Below, piece by piece: positions 48,588-56,637 of a DNA stretch of 64,000 bases. The DNA is from a virus, in the IMG/VR virus record IMGVR_UViG_3300025889_018102, positions 1-64,000 of that record; one strand, written 5' to 3'. Below the pieces are notes generated by a model. The model made no database searches and was not told the DNA's origin. It saw nothing but the letters and a program-made list of their open reading frames with translations. Position 1 is the first letter of the stretch; each line of letters opens with the position of its first letter. The position numbers were made by a program, and so were the translations under genes.

Positions 48588-49401
48588 GACAACATATAAT
48601 CAAAGTTCAAATGCTGCTGCAACCGGTCAGCAATGGACTATGACGAATGTTATACCGCAAAATACAGGTCTTTCTGTAACCGGTATTATATATACTTATA
48701 ATGTAACAAAAAATCCAGCGGATGCATTTACTGTTTCAATACAAAATAAGAATGCATCAGGGACGGGGTTTGTTTTTAGAAGCACCGATGATTGGTCAGG
48801 TCTTCCTGGAAATACTATTGCTAAATCTGTTCCAGTTGACAATATTCCTTTTAAAGCATGGGGTGATGGTGAAATTGCCACAACTGGTTTTGGAACTGTA
48901 AAAAATCCAGTTATTATATATAATTATAAGATTGATACATGTGCAGCTACTCCAGTAATAGATAGATCTTGTCCAAATTATATTCCACCAACAATTGACA
49001 CTCCTTCAATAGCAACAGATACTGCTACAGAAGAATATATTAAAGAAGTAATGGCAAATAAAACAAAATTAGAAACTGAAGAAGAAAAGAAACAAAAAGA
49101 ATTGAAAAAGGCTGCAGAAGAAAAGAAGAAGAAAATTGAACAAATTGCTAATAAAGCAATACAAAATACTTTATTAACGGCAAATGCTGTAGCTCAAGCA
49201 GATGCCTTTTTTGCTATGAATAATATTAAAGGATTTGAAAGTTATAGTGTCAGTATGCCTGGTGGCACATACAAAGATGCAGTTAGACTTCAAGATGCAA
49301 AACTTCCAGATAATGTTAAAGCGTTAAGAGGAAACTTAACACAACAAAATTTACATAAAAAAATGGTAGAAGAGCAGTATAAACGTTTTAATAACAACTA
49401 A
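48523..49401 (+). CDS. Exported protein with beta domain and coiled coil
   Basis: 292 residues. MNKKLGWVGVLLAFCSFYSYSE is a signal peptide. Residues 25-165 are beta-rich with Cys pairs, and residues 170-215 are a Glu/Lys coiled coil (EEEKKQKELKKAAEEKKKK). It overlaps the previous gene by 65 bases in another frame. Function unknown. Confidence 0.7.
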   Translation: MNKKLGWVGVLLAFCSFYSYSETTYNQSSNAAATGQQWTMTNVIPQNTGLSVTGIIYTYNVTKNPADAFTVSIQNKNASGTGFVFRSTDDWSGLPGNTIAKSVPVDNIPFKAWGDGEIATTGFGTVKNPVIIYNYKIDTCAATPVIDRSCPNYIPPTIDTPSIATDTATEEYIKEVMANKTKLETEEEKKQKELKKAAEEKKKKIEQIANKAIQNTLLTANAVAQADAFFAMNNIKGFESYSVSMPGGTYKDAVRLQDAKLPDNVKALRGNLTQQNLHKKMVEEQYKRFNNN

Positions 49402-49416
49402 TTCTCGGAGAATTTT

Positions 49417-49920
49417 ATGCATAAAAAGATTTTAGGTTTTGTAGGATTAATGATTGCTCTTACAATTACTGCTACTGCTTCTGAGGTTCCAATTATTGGA
49501 ACTGTAGCAAGTAAATGTATTATAACAACAGATACAACGGGTATTTATGGTAACCCAACTATTGATAAATTAAGTACAGCTCCTGCAGATGGTGGTGTTA
49601 TGCCTGTTATTCGGTATGATGTATTTGCAGCAAATGCATATAAAGCAGTTATCAGCACTCCAATATCGTTTTCTACTTCTCCAACTTTAAGTGATACTGT
49701 TGATTGGGTAGGAGATACGAGTGTTAGCCGTGTTTCTGTAGCTGGTATGTCTGCATATGATACCAATAAACGTGTTTATAATAATACAACTGAATTTGAT
49801 TTAACCTTTGCAGGTTCAACATGGTTTAAATCATCTTCAACTGCAACATATGGTGTAGGAAAAGCACTCCCAGGTGGTACTTATCGTGCTGTTGTTGTGG
49901 CTGAATGTATAGCATTGTGA
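49417..49920 (+). CDS. Exported pilin-like protein
   Basis: 167 residues with GGAG upstream. MHKKILGFVGLMIALTITATA is a signal peptide. The mature part starts with a Cys strand (GTVASKCIITTDT) and ends GGTYRAVVVAECIAL, giving two Cys and the beta pattern of a fimbrial subunit. Resemblance is by layout only. Confidence 0.55.
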   Translation: MHKKILGFVGLMIALTITATASEVPIIGTVASKCIITTDTTGIYGNPTIDKLSTAPADGGVMPVIRYDVFAANAYKAVISTPISFSTSPTLSDTVDWVGDTSVSRVSVAGMSAYDTNKRVYNNTTEFDLTFAGSTWFKSSSTATYGVGKALPGGTYRAVVVAECIAL

Positions 49921-49925
49921 TATAA

Positions 49926-50303
49926 ATGTTTCGTTATGTCGTGATATTCTTTATTATGTTAAGTGGGTGGGCGCATGCTCATCAATTTACACCAACATAT
50001 CCTAGATTTAGTTTTTCTTTTGTATCTGGTATATCCAGTACAAAAATGGAATTGTTGAATATGCGTAAAGATGTTAATTATTATGAAATAACAGTTTACG
50101 ATAAAAATTGGAATAAGATACTTTTTATGTCTAGTCCAAGTGGAATTATTTATATTCCATACTTGAGACGAAAAACTATTGAGATATTTGTGAATTCATC
50201 TAATGTTGATAAAGTTACTTATATATGTAGTGAATCAAAAATAATGGTAACTGAAAATACTGTGACTGTAATAGCATCTAAAATATGCTCAAGGAAAAGA
50301 TGA
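49926..50303 (+). CDS. Exported protein, possibly single-domain chaperone-like
   Basis: 125 residues. MFRYVVIFFIMLSGWAHAH is a signal peptide. The rest is one beta domain (SFVSGISSTKMELLNMRKDV, YYEITVYDKNWNKILF) whose strand order recalls the N-terminal domain of PapD-type pilus chaperones. Position after a pilin-like gene supports this weakly. Confidence 0.45.
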   Translation: MFRYVVIFFIMLSGWAHAHQFTPTYPRFSFSFVSGISSTKMELLNMRKDVNYYEITVYDKNWNKILFMSSPSGIIYIPYLRRKTIEIFVNSSNVDKVTYICSESKIMVTENTVTVIASKICSRKR

Positions 50304-50306
50304 AAT

Positions 50307-50717
50307 ATGAAAAGAATTTTCGTTATTCTTATGTTATCTGCTAATGCATATGCGGTCGATTCTTTAAATTTGTCTATACCTATGTCACCTGGGCAATATC
50401 AAAATGACCATATTAGAGCAGATAATATGGAATGTTCTATGGCAATTGGTTCAGGTACCAATATAGAATTTGGTGTTTTAGGTATTGCAAATAATAATAA
50501 CAATACAACCGTTATTGGATCAAACGTAAATGCAAATACAGGTAAACAGGTTGGTGTTTATGGTAGAATAATAATACCAATTGGAGCACCAAAAACTCGT
50601 CTCGATTGTAATTTATTTTATCAATTAGAATTAACGAAACGACGAATAGAGGTGATGAGACTTAATCAAGAATTAGAAAATTTAAGAAGAATGCAGTTTG
50701 AAAACAAAGGTAAATAA
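50307..50717 (+). CDS. Exported hypothetical protein
   Basis: 136 residues: signal MKRIFVILMLSANAYAVD, a beta region with an Asn-rich loop (ANNNNNTTVIGSNVNANTG) and a helical end (KRRIEVMRLNQELENLRRM). Two Cys could form one disulfide. Function unknown. Confidence 0.6.
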   Translation: MKRIFVILMLSANAYAVDSLNLSIPMSPGQYQNDHIRADNMECSMAIGSGTNIEFGVLGIANNNNNTTVIGSNVNANTGKQVGVYGRIIIPIGAPKTRLDCNLFYQLELTKRRIEVMRLNQELENLRRMQFENKGK

Positions 50718-50719
50718 AG

Positions 50720-51268
50720 ATGGAAAAAGGTAAGGACGTTGATGCAAAAATAGAAGAGCTGGAAGCAGCTAAAGAAAAATACATGAGCGAAAATACTGTG
50801 ATTTCTATCGGAGGATATTCTTTTACACCTGCAAAAATCATGATTGCAGGTACTCTTGTTTCAACTGTTCTTGGTGGTTTATATGGTGCGTTTGAAGTAT
50901 ATAAAGATTATCAAGGTATGAAAAAAGCTATTACAGAATATGTTGCCCCAGATCTTGGAGAAATTAATAAAAAACTTGAAGTGTTAAATAAAGAAATGGA
51001 TGCAACTAAAGAAACTGTAAATCAAGCAACCGGATACACAAACAATATTAAAAATGATTTAAAAAGTGATATCCGAAGGCTTGAAGGAGTAGTCGATTCC
51101 GTTGAACGTAGCTCTAAACAAAGCCAACGAGAGACAGATATAAGCGTCAAAGAGGTTCAAACAGAACTTCGAGCAACTCGCAAAGAACTAGATAATGCAA
51201 TTAAAGAATCTAATGCTAATGTTGCTAAAAAAATACAAGAAGCATTGAACAATCCTCTAGCTAAATAA
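50720..51268 (+). CDS. Membrane-anchored coiled-coil protein
   Basis: 182 residues. One membrane helix (IMIAGTLVSTVLGGLYGAF) near residue 45, followed by about 100 residues of coiled coil (INKKLEVLNKEMDATKETVN). It could span the periplasm or link to the exported neighbours. No family recognised. Confidence 0.6.
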   Translation: MEKGKDVDAKIEELEAAKEKYMSENTVISIGGYSFTPAKIMIAGTLVSTVLGGLYGAFEVYKDYQGMKKAITEYVAPDLGEINKKLEVLNKEMDATKETVNQATGYTNNIKNDLKSDIRRLEGVVDSVERSSKQSQRETDISVKEVQTELRATRKELDNAIKESNANVAKKIQEALNNPLAK

Positions 51269-51269
51269 A

Positions 51270-51464
51270 ATGATAGGAATGACCTATAATCAAATTCGTA
51301 TGGAGATATGCAAGGAATGCGACAGATTCAATCCTATGCTTAAAATTTGCAAAGAATGTGGTTGCTTTATGCCTGGCAAAGTTTTAATGAAAAGTGTTCG
51401 CTGTCCAATTAACAAATGGATAGAAATATCCTCTATAAAAGAAAAAAGAAATTGTTGCAAATAG
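51270..51464 (+). CDS. Small four-Cys protein (DUF6171-like)
   Basis: 64 residues. CKECDRFNPMLKICKECGCF and CPINKW form a compact zinc-binding module common in phage genomes. Function unknown. Confidence 0.65.
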   Translation: MIGMTYNQIRMEICKECDRFNPMLKICKECGCFMPGKVLMKSVRCPINKWIEISSIKEKRNCCK

Positions 51465-51473
51465 GAGTTAATA

Positions 51474-51632
51474 TTGGCAAATAAAGGTTACGAATGTTTC
51501 GATTGTGAAGCAGTATTTAAAATAAGACATGATCTAGATGATCATTATTATAAAGTACTGTATTGTGCTTTTTGTGGCTCTGAATTAACAGATGAACAAG
51601 AATTCGATTATAATGAGGAAGATGATTCATAA
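51474..51632 (+). CDS. Small zinc-ribbon protein from a TTG start
   Basis: 52 residues. TTG lies seven bases after AGGAG and no ATG is available, so this start is chosen by the ribosome site. CFDCEAVF and CAFCGSEL make two CxxC knuckles. Confidence 0.65.
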   Translation: MANKGYECFDCEAVFKIRHDLDDHYYKVLYCAFCGSELTDEQEFDYNEEDDS

Positions 51633-51635
51633 ATA
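51628..51635 (+). promoter_or_regulatory. Possible late promoter CATAAATA
   Basis: One mismatch to the late consensus, overlapping the zinc-ribbon stop and 18 bases before the GIY-YIG gene start. Confidence 0.35.
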
Positions 51636-51653
51636 AACCAAAAGAGGTTATTT

Positions 51654-52067
51654 ATGGATTGGCTATATAATGGACAAGTTTTTACAACTCCTAACTCAGA
51701 TGATATAGGTTTTGTATATCTTATTACCTGTATACCTACCGGTAAAAAATATATCGGCAAAAAATTATTTTGGACTAAAAAATATAAACAAATAAAAGGT
51801 AAAAGAAAAAAAATCATAGTTCAATCTGATTGGAAAAAATATTGGTCATCATCAGATGAACTTAAAACAGATGTAGCAAAGTTAGGTGAAAATAGTTTTA
51901 GACGTACAATTTTATATCTATGTAAATCTAAAGGTGAGGCAAATTATCTCGAGGCAAGAGAGCAATTTGTACAGGGAGTTCTAGAATATCCCGATCTCTG
52001 GTACAACGGATGGATCATTGTCAAGGTTTCTTCATCACATATTAAACGCCTACATATTCATCTATGA
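51654..52067 (+). CDS. SegE-like GIY-YIG endonuclease
   Basis: 137 residues. GFVYLITCIPTGKKYIGKK is a GIY-YIG core (VYLI and YIG), as in T4 SegE-like proteins. A conserved Glu (EAREQFVQ) may complete the site. Probably a mobile or DNA-processing nuclease. Confidence 0.78.
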   Translation: MDWLYNGQVFTTPNSDDIGFVYLITCIPTGKKYIGKKLFWTKKYKQIKGKRKKIIVQSDWKKYWSSSDELKTDVAKLGENSFRRTILYLCKSKGEANYLEAREQFVQGVLEYPDLWYNGWIIVKVSSSHIKRLHIHL

Positions 52068-52255
52068 CAGTTGACTACAAAAAATCCGTTTCTTTTATGC
52101 CTAGATTTATTACAAGAGACGGATTTCTTGTACTTTGGCAATATGGACCTGATTATTTTCGTATCGAAAATAACAAGATAGTTACTCATGTTCTGATCCA
52201 TCATACCTTTGAAGAAGCTATTATGATATTTAATACTGTAAAATCAATGAGTTAG
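52064..52255 (+). CDS. Small hypothetical protein, paralogue of the 52831 gene
   Basis: 63 residues. FMPRFITRDGFLVLWQYG parallels YFPHFIMAKGNTVLWQRG of the gene at 52831, so the two are duplicates. Its final codons coincide with the 16-base promoter element. Confidence 0.6.
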   Translation: MTVDYKKSVSFMPRFITRDGFLVLWQYGPDYFRIENNKIVTHVLIHHTFEEAIMIFNTVKSMS

Positions 52256-52301
52256 CGAACCCAAAGAAAATGCTTGACAGATAGTTAGATTCATGTATAA
52301 T
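52241..52301 (+). promoter_or_regulatory. Early sigma70 promoter with upstream element
   Basis: AAATCAATGAGTTAGC at 52241-52256, TTGACA at 52274 and TATAAT at 52296, spacer 16; leader GTTGATGACAAGGAG. The element is partly coding for the end of the previous gene. Confidence 0.88.
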
Positions 52302-52333
52302 GTAGGTATATTGTTGATGACAAGGAGTTTGAA

Positions 52334-52750
52334 ATGGCATACGTTAGTCAAGATCTTAAAGCAAAGTTGGCTCCCCAGATTAAAGCAATCTGCAAGAAAT
52401 ACGGAGTTAAGGCTTCGCTTGCAGTTCGCAATCATAGAACCCTGTGCCTAAACATTAAGAGTGGCAAGGTGGATTTCGTTGAATCGTTTAACCGACTAGG
52501 CGAAGAAGAACTACGCCCTTCATACAACCAGTTCCGACCAGTGACTAATGGTTGTATTGATGTGAACCCGTACCATTACAAAAGTCATTTTGATGGCAAG
52601 GCACTCAAGTTCCTTAGTGAAGTTATTCCTGCCATGAATAACGGAAACCATGATAATAGCGACATCCAAACCGACTACTTTGATGTAGGCTGGTATATCG
52701 ATGTTAACATCGGTAAATGGAACAAACCTTACTCATTGATTTCTAAGTAG
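52334..52750 (+). CDS. LPD29-like phage protein
   Basis: 138 residues. KLAPQIKAICKKYGVKASLAV and HRTLCLNIKSGKVDF match the polyvalent-protein-associated LPD29 pattern found in phages and plasmids. Role unknown. G+C is higher than in replication genes. Confidence 0.65.
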   Translation: MAYVSQDLKAKLAPQIKAICKKYGVKASLAVRNHRTLCLNIKSGKVDFVESFNRLGEEELRPSYNQFRPVTNGCIDVNPYHYKSHFDGKALKFLSEVIPAMNNGNHDNSDIQTDYFDVGWYIDVNIGKWNKPYSLISK

Positions 52751-52769
52751 TTTTTCTTAGTAAAAATGC

Positions 52770-52797
52770 TTGACAGATAGTTAGATTCCTCTATAAT
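52770..52797 (+). promoter_or_regulatory. Early sigma70 promoter
   Basis: TTGACA at 52770 and TATAAT at 52792, spacer 16. An inverted ACTCATTGATTT (reverse of the usual element) lies 28 bases upstream at 52731. Leader GTTGATAACAAGGAG. Confidence 0.85.
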
Positions 52798-52830
52798 TAA
52801 GTCTGAATCGTTGATAACAAGGAGCTTTTG

Positions 52831-53019
52831 ATGGGTTACTTTCCCCATTTCATTATGGCTAAAGGTAATACGGTTTTGTGGCAACGGGGACATTATTTCT
52901 ATGAGATCACAGAACGAGCACAACCATTCAATCGCATAAAAACTATTATGGATTCTTGTGAAACAGCAGTGAAAGAATTTAAACAGATTATTGGAGAAGC
53001 ATATGTCCCGAATGTCTGA
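52831..53019 (+). CDS. Small hypothetical protein, paralogue of the 52064 gene
   Basis: The ATG at 52831, after AAGGAG, gives 62 residues. The N-terminal half is duplicated in the gene at 52064. It overlaps the next start by 17 bases. Confidence 0.6.
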   Translation: MGYFPHFIMAKGNTVLWQRGHYFYEITERAQPFNRIKTIMDSCETAVKEFKQIIGEAYVPNV

Positions 53020-53221
53020 AATTGCAATTACAATTGAAGATATGCTATATGATGGTTATAGTGCAACAGAAATTCAAGAAAAACTTTTTGTTCCATTAGA
53101 ATGGATTGAAGAAGTAAAAGAGTTTATGTCCAGAGAACAAGAAGAAGCAATTACCTTCTTACTCGATTCAGAAGCAGAAGCAAATGAATTGAAAATTACT
53201 GAGATGGAATCAGAACTATGA
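53003..53221 (+). CDS. Small acidic helical protein
   Basis: 72 residues from ATG 53003, after GGAG. YDGYSATEIQEKLFVPLEWI may be a small helix-turn-helix; the rest is an acidic helix. Coupled to the next gene by a four-base overlap. Confidence 0.55.
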   Translation: MSRMSEIAITIEDMLYDGYSATEIQEKLFVPLEWIEEVKEFMSREQEEAITFLLDSEAEANELKITEMESEL

Positions 53222-53466
53222 TTATTACAAAAGAAGAATTATTGACTGCACTAAAAGCAGGTCAAGTTTGCTTGACATTTGAGAAAAAAGATCATACAAT
53301 TCGAGTTATGAATTGCACTCTACAGGAAGATAAAGTTATCGCATATGAGAAGAAAACTTCTCGTGTGCGAAAGGTCAATGATGAAGTCGTTCCTGTGTTT
53401 GATATTGATAAACAAGAATGGCGTAGTGTGCGTCTAGAATCTATCCAACAAGTGGAGATTGTATGA
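53218..53466 (+). CDS. DUF2693/WYL-like small barrel protein
   Basis: 82 residues. QVCLTFEKKDHTIRVMNCTL and VPVFDIDKQEWRSVRLESIQ match the SH3-type DUF2693 layout in phages. Probably regulatory or a nucleic-acid binder; no proof. Confidence 0.65.
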   Translation: MIITKEELLTALKAGQVCLTFEKKDHTIRVMNCTLQEDKVIAYEKKTSRVRKVNDEVVPVFDIDKQEWRSVRLESIQQVEIV

Positions 53467-54521
53467 CCAAAGTAGTGATTTCTGCCAGTACAGAGCCTGA
53501 GGCAACAACTATAAATAGTTCTATGGAGAACTATAAAATAGAATTGACTAAAGCTCTGAATTGGTATTCTTTGGAAAAAGATCGTAAAGATGCTAAGAAA
53601 TATCTGCATCAATATGTGTCTAAGTCAAATATTGATGCACCGTATCTTGCACAAATTTCTGATTCCGAGATCACTCCTACTTTTGGTTGGTTAGCACGTA
53701 TCGCAACTCGAGGAGGCGTTCTAACAGCTAAAGATACAGAACGGATTCTTGTTTATATTAAATCTTTGCAGAAGAAAATTATTACAAAGCAAGCAACAAC
53801 ATCTACACCTCGTATTTCTATTCAAGAAGCAACTGTTAACAAGATTAATGAATATCTGGGTGAACTAGAAGTTATTATTGATGCCTTATACAAGGGAAAG
53901 ATTAAATCTTTCGATCTGCTTTCTGATCTTAAAGCAAAACAATTACCAAAGCAATGCAATACTCAGATCGAAGTATGGGTAAAAGAAAAGATTACTGAAT
54001 TTGTTCATGTATATGAATCTAAGGATGAGGCATATACTATTGAAAGAAAGACATTAGTTAATCTTATTAAAGTGCTAGGTACATTTATTCCTTCTGTTCA
54101 ATCGTACTGTGATTTTAAGAAGGCGAATAGAAAACCTCGTCAACGTAAGGCAAAGCCTGCTGCTACTCAAGTCAAAAATCTTAAATATAAAAAGAGTGAT
54201 GAGGAATTGAAAATTAATTCGATAACTGTTACTGATATTGTGGGTGCTATGCAGGTTTGGGTATTCAATACTAAGACAAGGAAACTTGCAGTATATAAAA
54301 CTGAAAGTGCTTCTGGTATTCAAGTAAAGGGTAGTACTCTTCAAAACTATGAACCAGAACTTTCTTCACAGAAAACTCTACGTAAACCAGAAACACAACT
54401 AAAAGATCTTGTCAATGCAGGCAAGGTTCAACTAAGAAAGTTTATGGATAATATTAAAGCGAAAGCTCAACCGGTACGCGGTAGAATGAATGCCGATACA
54501 CTAATAGTGAGGATAGCATGA
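53463..54521 (+). CDS. Conserved hypothetical phage protein
   Basis: 352 residues. Helical N-terminus, a Lys/Arg-rich linker (FKKANRKPRQRKAKPAATQ) and a beta domain (IVGAMQVWVFNTKTRKLAVY). I associate the C-terminal block with T4-like phages, but its role is unknown. It sits directly before the RNase H gene with a four-base overlap. Confidence 0.6.
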   Translation: MTKVVISASTEPEATTINSSMENYKIELTKALNWYSLEKDRKDAKKYLHQYVSKSNIDAPYLAQISDSEITPTFGWLARIATRGGVLTAKDTERILVYIKSLQKKIITKQATTSTPRISIQEATVNKINEYLGELEVIIDALYKGKIKSFDLLSDLKAKQLPKQCNTQIEVWVKEKITEFVHVYESKDEAYTIERKTLVNLIKVLGTFIPSVQSYCDFKKANRKPRQRKAKPAATQVKNLKYKKSDEELKINSITVTDIVGAMQVWVFNTKTRKLAVYKTESASGIQVKGSTLQNYEPELSSQKTLRKPETQLKDLVNAGKVQLRKFMDNIKAKAQPVRGRMNADTLIVRIA

Positions 54522-55393
54522 TAGTAGTAGACTATAGCCAAACAGCAATTTCTAATTTAATGATGGAGATTAAAGGAAGGACAGATGTAGATATTAATGT
54601 TCCTTTAGTTCGACATATGATTTTAAATTCGATCCGTGGTTATAAGCAAAAATTTTATGAAGAATATGGTGATATAGTTATCGCCTGTGATAGTAGAAGT
54701 TATTGGCGTAGAGGGGTGTTTGCATATTATAAGGCGCATAGGCGCCGTGATAGAGAATCATCAGGGTTTGATTGGAAATCTATTTTTGAAACTTTGAGCT
54801 TGGTTAGAGAAGAACTAGATAAATTCTTTCCCTATACAGTAATGAATGTTGAAGGTGCAGAGGCAGATGATGTTATTGCTGTTTTAGCAGAGTGGAGCCA
54901 AACCAATGATCTAAAGGAAACACTAATTGATAGTGAGCCAAAACCATTTTTAATTATCTCCGGAGATCATGATTTTTATCAATTGCAAAAATTTTCTAAT
55001 GTAAAACAATATAATCCTATTCAGAAGAAGATGTTTAGATCTTCTCTAACACCACAAGAATATTTATTTGAACATATTGTAAAAGGTGATACCGGAGATG
55101 GTATTCCTAATGTACTATCATCAGATGATTCTGTTTTTGCTGGTAGCAGACAAAAGCCTATTACAATGAAGCGGATTAATACATGGAGAAATGAACTACC
55201 CTTAGATGATACTTTTCAACGTAATTTCTCACGTAATAGAACATTAGTAGATTTTGAAAAAATTCCTGAGGGTATTAAGGACAGTATTATAAATACATTT
55301 GTCAATCAACCCAAAAAAGATAGAAGCCAGCTTGTAAATTTCTTTATGAAGAATAGAATGAAGCAGCTTTTAGAATGTGTACAGGAGTTTTAA
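54518..55393 (+). CDS. rnh: RNase H (FEN-1-like 5' nuclease)
   Basis: 291 residues as in T4 RNase H (305). IVIACDSRSYWRRGVFAYYK and VEGAEADDVIAVLAEW carry the metal-binding acidic residues, ISGDHDFYQLQ and KGDTGDGIPNVL the later ones. It removes RNA primers and flaps during lagging-strand synthesis. Confidence 0.94.
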   Translation: MIVVDYSQTAISNLMMEIKGRTDVDINVPLVRHMILNSIRGYKQKFYEEYGDIVIACDSRSYWRRGVFAYYKAHRRRDRESSGFDWKSIFETLSLVREELDKFFPYTVMNVEGAEADDVIAVLAEWSQTNDLKETLIDSEPKPFLIISGDHDFYQLQKFSNVKQYNPIQKKMFRSSLTPQEYLFEHIVKGDTGDGIPNVLSSDDSVFAGSRQKPITMKRINTWRNELPLDDTFQRNFSRNRTLVDFEKIPEGIKDSIINTFVNQPKKDRSQLVNFFMKNRMKQLLECVQEF

Positions 55394-55903
55394 ATGAGAC
55401 TATTACTACCAGAAATTTTTGAGAAAGTTGAAACTGCTAAAAGTGAAGAAGAACGTATCAAAATTCTTCTAACTAATGATAGCCCAGTACTGCAAACAGT
55501 GCTAGGAATCTGCTTTAATCCAGACACAAAGATGCGCTTGCCTGAAGGTAAACCACCATTTAAAGTAGATAAAGATACTCCAATGGGATATAGCCCCACC
55601 AATCTTTACAAAGAAGCACGTAAATTTTACATCTGGTTAAATCCCTCAAATCTTTCTAAAGTTAAACTAGAATCTTTATTTATTGAGATGTTAGAAAGTG
55701 TACATTGGAAAGAAGCCGATATCCTCTGTGCAATGAAAGATAAACAACTATCAACATTGTATAAAACAATGACTGAAGATCTAGTTCGTAAAACATATCC
55801 CAATCTATTGCCTAAAATAGAAAAGAAACCAGAAGAACAGATTGTTGAAACAATTCAACCTGTAAAACGTGGACGTGGCCGTCCTAAAAAAGTTAATACT
55901 TAA
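55394..55903 (+). CDS. DUF6433-type protein with AT-hook tail
   Basis: 169 residues. The body matches DUF6433 phage proteins, and the C-terminus VKRGRGRPKK is a classical AT-hook for minor-groove DNA binding. The AT-rich genome offers many targets. It begins directly after the RNase H stop. Confidence 0.68.
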   Translation: MRLLLPEIFEKVETAKSEEERIKILLTNDSPVLQTVLGICFNPDTKMRLPEGKPPFKVDKDTPMGYSPTNLYKEARKFYIWLNPSNLSKVKLESLFIEMLESVHWKEADILCAMKDKQLSTLYKTMTEDLVRKTYPNLLPKIEKKPEEQIVETIQPVKRGRGRPKKVNT

Positions 55904-55917
55904 TTATGGAGATTTAT

Positions 55918-56190
55918 ATGAGCAAATTTCTTTCTAATCCAGCAGATAAAAATGTAATCAAGAACGCATTACGTGAGATCTCGGGTTCACTAACACGGAT
56001 TGAGGCAGAACGAGATCTCATTAAAGAAACTATTGCTAATGTAGCTGAAAAGTATGAAATTCCTAAGAAAACTTTTCGACGAATGGCAAAGGTTTATCAT
56101 AAGCAGAATTATACTCAGGAACAAGAAGAACATCAGGAGTTCGAGCTACTATACGAAAATATTCTCACTACCGGGACTACAGCAGAATGA
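55918..56190 (+). CDS. dsbA: DsbA-like double-stranded DNA-binding protein
   Basis: 90 residues from ATG 55918, nine bases after GGAG (T4 DsbA 89). AEKYEIPKKTFRRMAKVYHK and the acidic EFELLYENIL end match the T4 protein. T4 DsbA binds late-promoter DNA and assists late transcription. Position after RNase H is the T4 order. Confidence 0.82.
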   Translation: MSKFLSNPADKNVIKNALREISGSLTRIEAERDLIKETIANVAEKYEIPKKTFRRMAKVYHKQNYTQEQEEHQEFELLYENILTTGTTAE

Positions 56191-56381
56191 AATGGGATAC
56201 TCGATACATAGTAGAAGTCGAACTACATGATTCTCTCAATCGTGCTCAGAAATCTCGCATCATCGGCGTATGGAGAACTCCAGAATCTGTACCAGTAGAA
56301 AAGATTCGAGCAGTTAATCGACATATGCATCCCGGCAAACAGATCGAGATTCGAATCCATCCCTATACAGATCTATTCTAG
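56187..56381 (+). CDS. Small basic hypothetical protein
   Basis: 64 residues, beta-rich with many Arg and His (IRAVNRHMHPGKQIEIRIH). Coupled to dsbA by a four-base overlap. No family recognised. Confidence 0.55.
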   Translation: MKWDTRYIVEVELHDSLNRAQKSRIIGVWRTPESVPVEKIRAVNRHMHPGKQIEIRIHPYTDLF

Positions 56382-56426
56382 TAACTCTTTGATTCTTAAG
56401 CATTTTTTCAATACCTCCACAGAACC

Positions 56427-56453
56427 AAAAAGTACTGGTAAATCAATGAGTTA
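56427..56453 (+). repeat. 27-bp direct repeat, copy 1
   Basis: AAAAAGTACTGG followed by TAAATCAATGAGTTA, identical to 56559-56585. No promoter follows this copy. Confidence 0.93.
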
Positions 56454-56535
56454 AGTAATTTTTGGGCGCTAGAGGGAGGTTTCAGAATTTCCCCTGACCC
56501 TCGGAACGTCAGAATTCTAATAGATAGGTATATCA

Positions 56536-56549
56536 TAACTCATTGATTT
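56536..56549 (-). repeat. Inverted copy of the promoter element
   Basis: TAACTCATTGATTT is the exact reverse complement of AAATCAATGAGTTA at 56572, giving a 14-bp inverted repeat with a 22-base loop. Confidence 0.92.
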
Positions 56550-56558
56550 TTAATGAGA

Positions 56559-56585
56559 AAAAAGTACTGGTAAATCAATGAGTTA
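56559..56585 (+). repeat. 27-bp direct repeat, copy 2
   Basis: Second copy, containing the 16-base promoter element and lying directly upstream of an early promoter. Confidence 0.93.
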
Positions 56586-56630
56586 GCTTTGCAAAAAGTT
56601 CTTGACATCTAGAGTAGAACCATGTATAAT
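56572..56630 (+). promoter_or_regulatory. Early sigma70 promoter with upstream element
   Basis: Element AAATCAATGAGTTAGC at 56572-56587, TTGACA at 56602 and TATAAT at 56625, spacer 17. The predicted start is at or one base before the ATG at 56638. Confidence 0.87.
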
Positions 56631-56637
56631 GGTTTAC

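Noticed and set aside
53511-53522. TATAAATA-like octamer (CTATAAATAG)
   Set aside because: It is inside the coding part of the 53463 gene with no gene start just downstream in a late context; likely chance.
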